In this document: piece by piece, positions 1-7,044 of the stretch | Layout: each line of letters opens with the position of its first letter | Position numbering within the stretch: the first letter of the stretch is position 1 | From: Abditibacteriaceae bacterium | GTDB taxonomy: Bacteria > Armatimonadota > Abditibacteriia > Abditibacteriales > Abditibacteriaceae | DNA: 64,000 nt | Direction of reading: 5' to 3' | Assembly (NCBI GenBank): GCA_019239895.1 | Contig: JAFAZH010000022.1 | Location: forward strand, 124,001-188,000 | Made by a program: the position numbers and the translations under genes | The notes under the pieces: generated by a model | What the model was told of the DNA's origin: nothing | Databases searched by the model: none | The model's input: only the letters and a program-made list of their open reading frames with translations

Positions 1-672
1 GGAGATATAAGGTCTTCTCAGACATTCCTGGCTGACGCTTTAGAAGCCTGTGAAGCATTTAAGTACGACCATCATATACCCGACAATGTGGAACTCACCC
101 CCATGATGGAGGCACTCGAAAGAGCCTCCATCAATGATGATTCACAAGCCGAAATCTCTCGGTATTTTCCTATTGCCTTGATAGCTTGTATAGAGGGGTA
201 TTTTCGCCTCGTATTTGCCGACTTAATAAATCATGGTTCCCCCTACAAAGAGAACGCCTCAAAGTTCGATATAAAATTCACTATTGACACTGCGATCTCT
301 TTGGAGAAACATTCTGTATCATTAGGGGAATTTGTGGCCCATTTACTCCCCTTAAACAATTTGGAAGACATCAATGCTAACATGAGTACTCTTATGGGCG
401 AATCTTTTTTAGCTCAATTCAAGAAGAAGAGGGCTGAGACTGCAACTCAGCTTCATCTGTTTCCTACCTCTGATGAAGAAATTGACGCGCGTATCATTGG
501 CATCATAAAAAGGTTATTCGAGAAAAGACACATGTATTGCCACGAGCTATATCCACCTGTCACTGACAGTGATGATAGTTTTTTTCTCAAAAGTGATAAT
601 GGCGCAAGCGATGCGGCGATTGAATTTCTTTGGGTATCGGAAGCAGGGGTCAAGGAATTAATAGCTTCGTGA
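1..672 (+). CDS. HEPN-like protein, 5' end outside window
   Basis: The reading frame is open to base 1, so the gene begins upstream and at least 223 residues are visible; the GTG at 88 is probably not the true start. Near the C-terminus (codons 526-543) lies R-H-M-Y-C-H, an RX4H signature typical of HEPN ribonuclease domains, within a predicted helical stretch (IIKRLFEKRHMYCHELYP). An upstream helix (FPIALIACIEGYFRLVFADL) resembles the first HEPN helix of ApeA/MAE_28990-like proteins. HEPN domains often act in RNA-targeting toxin, abortive-infection or defence systems. The family assignment rests on the motif and helical pattern only. The gene is AT-richer than the core genes downstream, consistent with an accessory region. 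Confidence 0.6.
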   Translation, partial: GDIRSSQTFLADALEACEAFKYDHHIPDNVELTPMMEALERASINDDSQAEISRYFPIALIACIEGYFRLVFADLINHGSPYKENASKFDIKFTIDTAISLEKHSVSLGEFVAHLLPLNNLEDINANMSTLMGESFLAQFKKKRAETATQLHLFPTSDEEIDARIIGIIKRLFEKRHMYCHELYPPVTDSDDSFFLKSDNGASDAAIEFLWVSEAGVKELIAS

Positions 673-673
673 A

Positions 674-714
674 CAGAGGCGCAACCAAGTCCTACAACCG
701 ACGCAAAGCCTCTG
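674..714. repeat. Short inverted-repeat element just after the HEPN-like gene
   Basis: CAGAGGC at 674-680 is inverted as GCCTCTG at 708-714. The interior begins GCGCAACC and contains CAACCGACGC. A related element with the same GAGGCGCAACC start follows the 48-residue gene at 1663-1725, so the two may be copies of one element. Confidence 0.35.
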
Positions 715-751
715 CTACTTTTCGCGCTAAAACCTGAATCAAACTAAAGTT

Positions 752-847
752 ATGAGCGATATTAAAGAGCTTTCTAAAATTATGAGAGTCGGCAACTCGT
801 TTGCGGGGTGCAAAAGCGGCGACGGGGGAGCCGCCGTTATAGAGTAG
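752..847 (+). CDS. Possible 31-residue ORF
   Basis: ATG at 752 to TAG at 845 encodes 31 residues beginning MSDIKELSKIMRVGNSFAG. The string MRVGNSFAG recalls the first strand of AbrB/SpoVT-type antitoxins (KVGNSLAV-like), but the rest does not continue as such a domain, so this may be a remnant. No clear ribosome-binding site is seen. It lies in a run of tiny plus-strand ORFs. Confidence 0.2.
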   Translation: MSDIKELSKIMRVGNSFAGCKSGDGGAAVIE

Positions 848-920
848 GAGTTAAAGGGCTGCTTATTGTGAGGCCGCTACTCACCTGTAGAAAAGTGCAG
901 GCTGTGGCATAATAGCGGGT

Positions 921-1109
921 ATGGATGTGCTTATCAGCCTGGTGTTTGGCGTAGTGGGTGCAATGTTTATCGTGCCCTTTACGGTATCTCGACTTATTGC
1001 CCTACGTGTCCGATGGCTTAAGGTGCAGGGCATTCGGCAGCAACAGCAGCAAGCCCACAGTATCACCGTAGAAGAATCCGACAGTGGCGGCTATCAGGTG
1101 GTGGAGTAA
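921..1109 (+). CDS. Small membrane protein with C-terminal HSITVE motif
   Basis: A 62-residue protein. Residues 4-28 form one hydrophobic transmembrane segment (LISLVFGVVGAMFIVPFTV), followed by a basic stretch (RLIALRVRWLKVQGIR), a run of five glutamines, and a C-terminal tail AHSITVEESD. The next gene, six bases downstream, encodes another single-span protein ending in HSVTVEVD, so the two look like a tandem duplicated pair. The topology suggests a membrane anchor with a cytoplasmic tail. No family is recognised. Confidence 0.5.
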   Translation: MDVLISLVFGVVGAMFIVPFTVSRLIALRVRWLKVQGIRQQQQQAHSITVEESDSGGYQVVE

Positions 1110-1115
1110 AGAGTT

Positions 1116-1259
1116 ATGGGGTTCATGGATATTGTGTTGGTGCTTTTGGTCATAGCAAGTTGTGCGAGAACCCGTGCATTAGTGAACTACCTAAAAAGCC
1201 AATCGGACGCAAAGCACAAATCGATAGCCCAACACAGCGTCACGGTGGAAGTGGATTAG
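1116..1259 (+). CDS. Small membrane protein, paralogue-like partner of the preceding gene
   Basis: ATG 1116 to TAG 1257 encodes 47 residues. There is an N-terminal hydrophobic segment (MDIVLVLLVIASCA), a basic middle (RTRALVNYLKSQSDAKHK) and the tail QHSVTVEVD, which matches the QAHSITVEES tail of the upstream 62-residue protein. It starts six bases after that gene's stop, which suggests co-transcription and translational coupling. Because both the layout and the tail motif are shared, it is likely real despite its length. Function unknown. Confidence 0.5.
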   Translation: MGFMDIVLVLLVIASCARTRALVNYLKSQSDAKHKSIAQHSVTVEVD

Positions 1260-1350
1260 CGGTATAGCACAATTCCGTATAACACGCGCTCTTGGGATGC
1301 TATACGGAGTACTTCCGCATTTTGCGGTATAGGGTAGTCCGTATAATACA
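1259..1350. repeat. Repeated GCGGTATAG...TCCGTATAA motif, three-part array
   Basis: The motif GCGGTATAG, a 5-6 base spacer, then TCCGTATAA occurs at 1259-1282 and again at 1324-1346. An inverted copy (GCTATACGGA) lies between them at 1299-1308. The repeated 9-mers can pair with one another. This looks like an array of protein-binding sites or a small structured element. No gene is seen in it. Confidence 0.45.
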
Positions 1351-1440
1351 CTGTTGGGCCGCTGCGATAGACTTTATGCGTGTGGCGGCGGGGTGAGAAA
1401 CACGCAGACATAGAAAGAGTTGCGGTGGAGATCAAGGTGT

Positions 1441-1459
1441 GGTCAAACTTGGTTTGACC
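1441..1459. promoter_or_regulatory. Perfect 8-bp palindrome, operator-like
   Basis: GGTCAAAC-TTG-GTTTGACC is a perfect inverted repeat with a 3-base centre, lying 63 bases upstream of the 48-residue gene. Its size and symmetry resemble a dimeric regulator's operator. No regulator gene is seen nearby. Confidence 0.3.
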
Positions 1460-1521
1460 CATGTGCCAATAAACTCCGCTTCGTTGATTGAATCCAACCG
1501 AAAGCTTGAACGGGACATGAA

Positions 1522-1668
1522 ATGAGTAGAAGACAACAAATAGTTGTGTCGGTCGCAATAGGAACGGCAGCAACCGCATTTTTGTCTATCGTTGCGCCGG
1601 GTTCATACTGGCCGATGGCTGGTGGCGCAGTCGTAACCTTCATCATGCGTGCGCTGCTTGATGGTTGA
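1522..1668 (+). CDS. Small hydrophobic protein, 48 residues
   Basis: ATG 1522 to TGA 1666 encodes a protein starting MSRRQQ, followed by a hydrophobic segment (IVVSVAIGTAATAFLSIVA), the turn PGSYWP, and a second hydrophobic stretch (MAGGAVVTFIMRALL). This is a two-helix hairpin membrane-protein pattern with a basic N-terminus inside. No family is recognised. It is the third tiny membrane protein in this segment. Confidence 0.4.
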   Translation: MSRRQQIVVSVAIGTAATAFLSIVAPGSYWPMAGGAVVTFIMRALLDG

Positions 1669-1725
1669 GGCGCAACCCTGCCAACAGCGGCTCAACCAGG
1701 CGCTGCAACGGACGCCTTCCGCCTC
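1663..1725. repeat. attC-like imperfect inverted repeat
   Basis: GGTTGAG at 1663-1669 is inverted as CTCAACC at 1691-1697, and GAGGCG at 1667-1672 is inverted as CGCCTC at 1720-1725. The stretch GCTCAACCAGGCGCTGCAAC fits the RYYYAAC box of integron attC sites at GCTCAAC. A perfect GTTRRRY partner is not present, so the assignment is tentative. It shares GAGGCGCAACC with the element at 674-714. Confidence 0.3.
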
Positions 1726-1822
1726 TCTCACCCACTCCCTTAGCCCATCTGACAGCACCCTGAATTACCAAGTTGCCACCTTGCCGAACCAGGCTGAAGT
1801 CTGGCGGAGTCTTCCCTGCAAT

Positions 1823-1851
1823 TTGACATCACCTACCAATAAAGTTATAGT
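1823..1851 (+). promoter_or_regulatory. Sigma70-type promoter for the riboswitch-btuB transcript
   Basis: A perfect -35 box TTGACA (1823-1828), a 17-base spacer and a -10 box TATAGT (1846-1851). The predicted transcription start near 1858 falls just before the first conserved bases of the cobalamin riboswitch, which supports the assignment. Confidence 0.75.
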
Positions 1852-1872
1852 GCAAAGCACAATTGAATATTC

Positions 1873-2085
1873 CGCTACCGGTATGGAGCGCGTTGCTTTT
1901 GGGTGATGCGCTCCGGGAACGCCCAAGCGGGTGCAGGAAGATAATTAATCTGCATCTGTCAAAGGCACGGCCCCGCCACTGTAGTCGCTGACGATGCCCA
2001 CCATGTCACTGAGCCTGATTTGAGGCTTGGGAAGACGGGCAAAGGAAGAAGCGAGAGTCAGGAGACCGACCGGCTGCGTCGAAAG
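1873..2085 (+). promoter_or_regulatory. Cobalamin (AdoCbl) riboswitch
   Basis: It carries the diagnostic conserved blocks in order: a GGAGCGC/GCGCTCC hairpin followed by GGGAA, the core GGCCCCGCCACTGTAG (1970-1985), GAGCCTGATT, and the B12 box GAGAGTCAGGAGACC (2053-2067). It lies between a consensus promoter and btuB, as expected for repression of B12 uptake when cobalamin is plentiful. Outer boundaries are approximate. Confidence 0.93.
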
Positions 2086-2200
2086 TCACACTCTTCGAGG
2101 GAAAGGGGGTGAAGCGAATGCGTGGCATTGGACGAGGTGGGGACGTGTGGCACTGGCCGCCGCCTCGTTAGGGTCTCTCTTAAGCACTCTTCGCTTTTCA

Positions 2201-2231
2201 CCCCAGCTTACAGAAGCTGGGGTTTTTATTT
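2201..2231 (+). terminator. Riboswitch-controlled intrinsic terminator
   Basis: CCCCAGCTT, loop ACAG, AAGCTGGGG, then TTTTTATTT: a perfect 9-bp stem with a U-tract, 116 bases after the B12 box and 199 bases before btuB. GGGGTGAA at 2106-2113 is exactly complementary to TTCACCCC at 2197-2204, which includes the first four bases of the terminator stem. A competing antiterminator is therefore possible. The switching mechanism is inferred. Confidence 0.75.
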
Positions 2232-2260
2232 GTCTGGGATATGGTGTCCCAGACTGCAAC

Positions 2261-2393
2261 GGCGGTTGAAACCGCGTCTCCGGGCTTGTAGCCGACCGTC
2301 CGCCTGCGCGGGCGGAAAGATTTTTATGAGTGTGCCGTCCCCGCAGGGGGACGGTCGGCCAAAGGCCCGGAGCCGTGAATTTATTCGCCGGGG
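2261..2393. repeat. GC-rich interspersed repeat, copy 1 (left of btuB)
   Basis: About 133 bases: GGCGGTTGAAACCGCGTCTC, then GCCGACCGTCC, an imperfect palindromic core with GTCCCCGCAGGGGGACGG, and CCCGGAGCCGTGAATTTATT ending CGCCGGGG. The same element occurs in the opposite orientation at 4489-4631, so the pair brackets btuB. It separates the riboswitch terminator from the btuB start. Confidence 0.8.
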
Positions 2394-2429
2394 TTAGATG
2401 TAAAAAATGAGTTAAATCCAAGGAATATC

Positions 2430-4400
2430 ATGCTACTTAAGAAGCCAATCGCCCTGGCATCGCTGGGGCTGTGGTGCGCCGCCGCCCACGCCCAGACTGC
2501 CCCTTTGCCCAACGCCGCTAATCCAACACCTCAAGCGGCACCCCCAAGTTCCACACCACCTAACTCCGCGCCATCCAACAATGCAGAAGTGGAAGAAGGG
2601 CAAACCATTGAGGTGACGGCCACCCGTAACCCGGAGCCATTAGCGCAAAGCACTTCGGCTATCACCGTGGTGACCCGCCAGCAGATTGAACAAAAGAAGC
2701 CCTTTGATATAGTGGATGTGTTACGTCTCGCGCCATCGCTGGCCGTGGCTCGCAGTGGCACGCTGGGCAAAACAGTTTCGGTTTTCTTGCGCGGCACCAA
2801 CTCCAACCAGACCCTCGTCTTGATTGATGGGGTGCGCGCCAACTCTCCTGCCGATGGCCGCTTTGACTTTGGCACAGTGCCAGTGGAAAACATTGAGCGC
2901 ATCGAAGTGCTGCGCGGCCCGCAGAGTGCCCTCTATGGCTCGGACGCTATGGGCGGAGTCATTAACATCATCACCCAACGCGGGACAGGTGCCTTTCGCA
3001 CCGGGGGCGATGTCGAATTTGGCAATTACGGCACCAATCGGCAAGTCATTACAGCACGCGGGGATTTGGGCAAAGGCGGACTCAGTTTCTCGGCCACGCG
3101 GCTGCATAGCAACGGTGCGTTTGCCAACGATGACTACCGCAATCTGGCCGCTTCCTTACGTTATGACCGCGCCCTCTCCGCGAAGTCCAATCTGGCCTTT
3201 ATCGGACAAATAGACAGTGCCAACGAAGGCACGCCCGGCCAGCGATTGCTCGCCTTCGACCCCAACGCCCGCTCTAAACCACGGGATATTTTCGGGACGA
3301 TTCAATATACCAATGAAGCGGGACGCCGCCATGACCGCATTATGATGGGAGCCTTTGACCAATCGCTGCGCCTCAATGACCCTATCAACCCGACTGATCC
3401 ACCGGCGGCCCAATCTTTTGATAATGCGCGCCTGAAAGATCGCGTCCTGACGCTCGATGCCCAAAGCGCCTGGACGATGGGACAGCATACTCTCACTGCC
3501 GGTACCGAGCTACGGGATGAACACGCCTCCAACGACACCAAAGCGACCTTTGGCAACACCAACTTCAGTCGAGGCACCACAACGCGCGCCCTCTTCGCCC
3601 AGGATGAGTTCCGCACCGGGCGCTTCGCCCTCGTGCCGGGAGTGCGCTTAGAGGACAACTCTCAATTTGGCAGTGACCTGAATGGTCGCCTGGCTGCGGC
3701 CTATTACTTAACCCCGAAGTCTAAGCTCAAAGGTACGATAGGCACTGGTTTTCGCGCCCCGGCGATTTATGAGTTGTATTATCCGCAATCGGGCGACCCT
3801 AATTTGAAACCGGAAAAGAGTGTAGGCTATGAACTGGGCTACGAGCATACCCTGCCGCATGAGGGCCGTCTGGAGCTAACCCTGTTTCGCAACCAGTTCC
3901 GCAACCTCATTGGCACTGTGGTGGTGCCAAAATCGCCCACCTATCCCTTCGGCTTTAAAGCGGGTAATGTAGATCGCGCTCGCACGCAAGGGTTGGAAAT
4001 CGGTTTCGCTCAACCGTTGGGCAAAGGTTTCCAGGCCGTTATTAACCAATCGTTCCTGACCACCTCTTCCACAGGTGCGCCATTGTTACGACGGCCACGC
4101 TTCGTCTCCACGGCGGATTTGCTCTATCGCCGCAACCGCTTAGATTACGACCTTGGCCTGGTGGCGCAGGGCCACCGCTTTGATAATGACTTCGCGGCCC
4201 CACCCTTTGGCAAAGGCCGTGGGGCAGGTGTCTATGGCGGCTATACACGCTTTGATCTGACTGTGGCTTATGATGTGCGCCCTGGAATGCAAATTTACAC
4301 TCGCGTGCAGAATTTATTTAATCGGCGCTATGAAGAAGTCGCTGGCTTCCCCGCGCCGCATTTGAACTTTGTCGTCGGCGTGCAAACGCGAGCCTTTTAA
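2430..4400 (+). CDS. btuB: TonB-dependent cobalamin receptor
   Basis: A 656-residue outer-membrane receptor for uptake of vitamin B12 or related corrinoids. It has a signal peptide (about residues 1-21, ending AHA-Q), a Pro-rich linker, a TonB box (TIEVTATR, about 59-66), a plug domain (about 70-185, with GPQSALYGSDAMGGVINIIT) and a 22-strand-type barrel ending in the C-terminal phenylalanine expected for BAM recognition. The ribosome-binding site AAGGA lies seven bases before ATG. The upstream cobalamin riboswitch, and the BtuF-like, CobC-like and DUF71 genes nearby, make B12 the likely substrate rather than iron siderophores. Energy would come from TonB-ExbBD encoded elsewhere. Confidence 0.9.
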   Translation: MLLKKPIALASLGLWCAAAHAQTAPLPNAANPTPQAAPPSSTPPNSAPSNNAEVEEGQTIEVTATRNPEPLAQSTSAITVVTRQQIEQKKPFDIVDVLRLAPSLAVARSGTLGKTVSVFLRGTNSNQTLVLIDGVRANSPADGRFDFGTVPVENIERIEVLRGPQSALYGSDAMGGVINIITQRGTGAFRTGGDVEFGNYGTNRQVITARGDLGKGGLSFSATRLHSNGAFANDDYRNLAASLRYDRALSAKSNLAFIGQIDSANEGTPGQRLLAFDPNARSKPRDIFGTIQYTNEAGRRHDRIMMGAFDQSLRLNDPINPTDPPAAQSFDNARLKDRVLTLDAQSAWTMGQHTLTAGTELRDEHASNDTKATFGNTNFSRGTTTRALFAQDEFRTGRFALVPGVRLEDNSQFGSDLNGRLAAAYYLTPKSKLKGTIGTGFRAPAIYELYYPQSGDPNLKPEKSVGYELGYEHTLPHEGRLELTLFRNQFRNLIGTVVVPKSPTYPFGFKAGNVDRARTQGLEIGFAQPLGKGFQAVINQSFLTTSSTGAPLLRRPRFVSTADLLYRRNRLDYDLGLVAQGHRFDNDFAAPPFGKGRGAGVYGGYTRFDLTVAYDVRPGMQIYTRVQNLFNRRYEEVAGFPAPHLNFVVGVQTRAF

Positions 4401-4488
4401 GCCCCCATTTGGGTGTGCTGACCGTACTGTTGAAGCAGTTACGCTATAAGTTTTCAAACCCACAGTGTTAAATGTTTAATCTAAGCCT

Positions 4489-4631
4489 ATACCCGGCGAC
4501 TAAAGTCACGGCTCCGGGCGTGCCGCCGACCGTCCCCCTGCGGGGACGGCACGTTACTATAATAGACATTCCGTCCCCGCAGGGGGACGGTCGGCCAGCG
4601 GCCATGAGACGCGGTTTCAACCGCCGGGTAT
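4489..4631. repeat. GC-rich interspersed repeat, copy 2 (right of btuB, inverted)
   Basis: Bounded by ATACCCGGCG (4489-4498) and CGCCGGGTAT (4622-4631), a perfect 10-bp terminal inverted repeat. The interior holds two opposed CCGTCCCCGCAGGGGGACGG segments. Read in reverse complement it matches the copy at 2261-2393 block for block. It fills most of the 300-base btuB to btuF gap. Confidence 0.8.
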
Positions 4632-4699
4632 GGGTTTGAGTTATTTGACATTCTTTGACTGGTCAATAGTTGTATATTTGTATTGTTGTCAAGGGCCAT

Positions 4700-5602
4700 A
4701 TGAGAATTGCCAGTCTAATTCCTTCAGGGACCGATATTGTAGCGGAACTGGGGCTAAGTGCAAGCCTGGTCGGGGTGTCACATGCCTGCGACCATCCCAG
4801 CAGTCGGGGCTTGCCCGTATTGACTCATAGCATCATCCCCGCAGATGTTGCGCCTGGGGAGATAGATAGGCTGGTGAGTGAGGCGCTCAAGGCAGATGGC
4901 GGCGGCAGTCTCTATCGCACCGAGCGCGCACTTTTGAAGCAATTGGCCCCTGATATTGTGTTGAGCCAGATTGTCTGCGATGTGTGTGCCGTCAATGCCG
5001 CGACTGCCCGCCAAGACCTGCCGCCCCTGGCACGCTTGATTGATTTAGGAGCCACCAGTTTCAACGGATTATGGGCAGACATGCGGGCTGTGGCGGTGGC
5101 AACTGACGCCGATGCAGAACCCCTAATTGCTTCCCTGCAAGCCCGCTTAGAGGCTGTGCGCGGAGCGGTTGCCGCACAAAATCGGCCTCGTGTCCTGGCC
5201 CTGGAATGGACTGACCCGCCGTTTCTGGGAGGCCACTGGGTGCCGGAGATTATTGAAATTGCAGGCGGCGAGCATGTGTTAGGTAGTGGTGGTGAACCTT
5301 CTCGCCGCGCTACGTGGCCGGAGATTGCCGATAGCGACCCTGACATTATTCTCCTGGTGCCCTGTGGCTATGGGCTGCAAGAGACTCTAAGGCAGGGCCA
5401 TGCGCTGTTACACCAGGAAGCCTTCGCCAATCTACGCGCTGTTAAACAGGGCAAGGTCTGGGCTACCGACGCCACTCATCTCTTTTCACGCTGCACGCCG
5501 CAAAGTGTACGGACTGTCGAAGTGGTTGCCGGGTTGCTGCATCCCGCAGTCTGGCCCGCACCATCGCCTCAAGAAGCAGTTTGTCTCTTTGCCACCAATT
5601 AG
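4700..5602 (+). CDS. btuF: Cobalamin-binding protein, BtuF-like
   Basis: A 300-residue periplasmic-binding-fold protein of the Peripla_BP_2 family. The start chosen at 4700 gives MRIASLIPSGTDIVAELGLS, matching the family's conserved beginning (RIVSLLPSATEIV). The 30 extra upstream bases read as unrelated residues. VGVSHACDHP and the C-terminal region fit corrinoid-binding members. There is no evident signal peptide or lipobox, a known feature of this subgroup, so export or a cytoplasmic role is unclear. No btuCD permease or ATPase gene is adjacent. The position after a riboswitch-controlled btuB supports a role in B12 handling. Confidence 0.75.
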   Translation: MRIASLIPSGTDIVAELGLSASLVGVSHACDHPSSRGLPVLTHSIIPADVAPGEIDRLVSEALKADGGGSLYRTERALLKQLAPDIVLSQIVCDVCAVNAATARQDLPPLARLIDLGATSFNGLWADMRAVAVATDADAEPLIASLQARLEAVRGAVAAQNRPRVLALEWTDPPFLGGHWVPEIIEIAGGEHVLGSGGEPSRRATWPEIADSDPDIILLVPCGYGLQETLRQGHALLHQEAFANLRAVKQGKVWATDATHLFSRCTPQSVRTVEVVAGLLHPAVWPAPSPQEAVCLFATN

Positions 5603-5739
5603 CTGTTAAATGGTCTAAGCAATGCTAATGCAGAAGAATGTGGAATAGAGTCTCTGGAATGGGCAAGAGGCGAGCGGATTTCTCTGTCTTATCTTTATTT
5701 TCTCCCCTTGTCGTTGGCTGTGGCCGTTAAGTTATACCT

Positions 5740-6351
5740 ATGCACACCAGTATTTGGATGGTTAGACATGGACAGACAGAGCTAAATCGTGCCCGTCGTT
5801 ATCAGGGCACTCTCGATAGCCCGATAACTTGCTATGGACGCAGACAAAACGATGCCCTCGCCTCTCGCTTACGCGGTGTCCCCCTCACCACAGTAATTAC
5901 GAGTCCCTGCAACCGTGCTCGCACCACGGCGGCCAGCATATTGGAACAGCGCCAACCGCTCATTCCTGTTCTGGAAGACAGCCACTGGCATGAGATGCAT
6001 CAGGGGTTATGGGAAGGTTTAACTTACGACGAGGTGCAAGAGCGTTTTTCGCAAGACGCGCAGATGCGCTTTGCCGATGCTCTACATGGTCGTGCTTCTG
6101 GCGGCGAAAGCTTAGCCGAAGTTGCAGCGCGAGTTCAGGAAGGCTGGCAGACGCTCCTGCGTGATTATGTCGGTGAGCGCGTTCTACTGGTCACTCACGC
6201 GCTGCCCATTCAAATTGTGCTTTGCACCATCAGCGGAATGCCGATTGACCTCTTCTGGCGCTGGCGCATTGACTTAGGCAGCGTCACCGGCATCAACATT
6301 TATGCGGGTGGCCCCATTATACGCATGGTCAACGAAGTGCCGCCTCTGTAA
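5740..6351 (+). CDS. cobC: Histidine phosphatase, probably alpha-ribazole phosphatase (CobC-like)
   Basis: A 203-residue protein of the phosphoglycerate-mutase-like histidine phosphatase superfamily. The catalytic RHG motif is at residues 9-11 (MVRHGQTELN). Further motifs are SPCNRARTTA, the acidic residues in HEMHQGLWEG, and the second catalytic histidine in LLVTHALPIQ. Family members dephosphorylate alpha-ribazole-5'-phosphate or adenosylcobalamin phosphate in nucleotide-loop assembly. Sequence alone cannot separate CobC from other small phosphatases; the neighbouring btuB, btuF and DUF71 genes favour B12. Its last 23 bases overlap the convergent DUF71 gene tail to tail. Confidence 0.7.
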   Translation: MHTSIWMVRHGQTELNRARRYQGTLDSPITCYGRRQNDALASRLRGVPLTTVITSPCNRARTTAASILEQRQPLIPVLEDSHWHEMHQGLWEGLTYDEVQERFSQDAQMRFADALHGRASGGESLAEVAARVQEGWQTLLRDYVGERVLLVTHALPIQIVLCTISGMPIDLFWRWRIDLGSVTGINIYAGGPIIRMVNEVPPL

Positions 6352-7027
6352 AGTCAGAGTCTCTATTGGGCCTTAAGTCACAGATATAGTGCCCGTCTCG
6401 CAAAGCCACCTCACCCTTAGAGAACGCGACTTCTTCCCTGAACATCGGCCCATCAAACACAAAGGTATGAAACTCGCCATTCTCGCCACAGGGATCAACT
6501 TGTGGCGGCAGACTGGCTAAGAAGTCCTCGTCTATGATGCGGCCCGCATAAGAACGATCCAGTGCATTAGCATTAACCGCCGTTACAATGGTCTTAAAAC
6601 CTTCAGTAATAAGCGTTCGCGCAAGCTGCGCTGTATCGCGTTGCCATAAAGGATAAAGAGCTTGCATATTCAAGCGAGCCAGGAACTGGTCTCGATAATG
6701 TTTGATGTCTTCCAGGAAGAGATCACCATAAACGATGCTGTTGATGCCCTGGTTATGATACGTCAGTAAAGCTTCTTGCAGCCTCTCTTCATAAACCACA
6801 TTCGGCGGATACTTCGGCAAATAAACCAGATGCAAAGGCAAACCGAGAGCCTGCGCCTGCCGCTCCAACAGCACCCGCCGAATGCCATGTGTGCTAACGG
6901 TATCATACTCTTCCGTTATGGTCGTGAGCAGTGTAGCCACCTGATACTGGCCTGCTTTCAATACTTCGTGCAGTGCCAGACAGCTATCTTTACCACCGCT
7001 CCAGGAAACGATGACTTTTTCTATCAC
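6329..7027 (-). CDS. DUF71/Dph6-like PP-loop ATPase, likely B12 salvage
   Basis: About 232 residues from a GTG at 7027 (VIEKVIVSWSGGKDSCLALH). A longer frame starting at 7096 would translate part of an intergenic repeat, so the internal start is preferred. The PP-loop SGGKDS binds ATP, and the C-terminal GENGEFHTFVFDGP is the hallmark of the COG2102/DUF71 family. Archaeal and eukaryotic members are diphthamide synthetases. A bacterial subgroup has been predicted from gene context to act in B12 salvage, and this gene sits beside btuB, btuF and cobC. The specific reaction is unproven. Convergent with cobC, overlapping it by 23 bases. Confidence 0.75.
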   Translation of the reverse strand: MIEKVIVSWSGGKDSCLALHEVLKAGQYQVATLLTTITEEYDTVSTHGIRRVLLERQAQALGLPLHLVYLPKYPPNVVYEERLQEALLTYHNQGINSIVYGDLFLEDIKHYRDQFLARLNMQALYPLWQRDTAQLARTLITEGFKTIVTAVNANALDRSYAGRIIDEDFLASLPPQVDPCGENGEFHTFVFDGPMFREEVAFSKGEVALRDGHYICDLRPNRDSDFTEAALR

Positions 7028-7044
7028 CCTACCCCACTTATATT

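Noticed and set aside
2086-2421. ORFs on both strands reading WPTVPLRGR-like peptides around the GC-rich repeats, also at 4487-4699
   Set aside because: They are readings of the repeat element and its palindromic core, with no start signal and no protein family.
4645-4678. Promoter before btuF (TTGACA with TATATT)
   Set aside because: The spacing is 22 bases, too long; only the -35 box is convincing.
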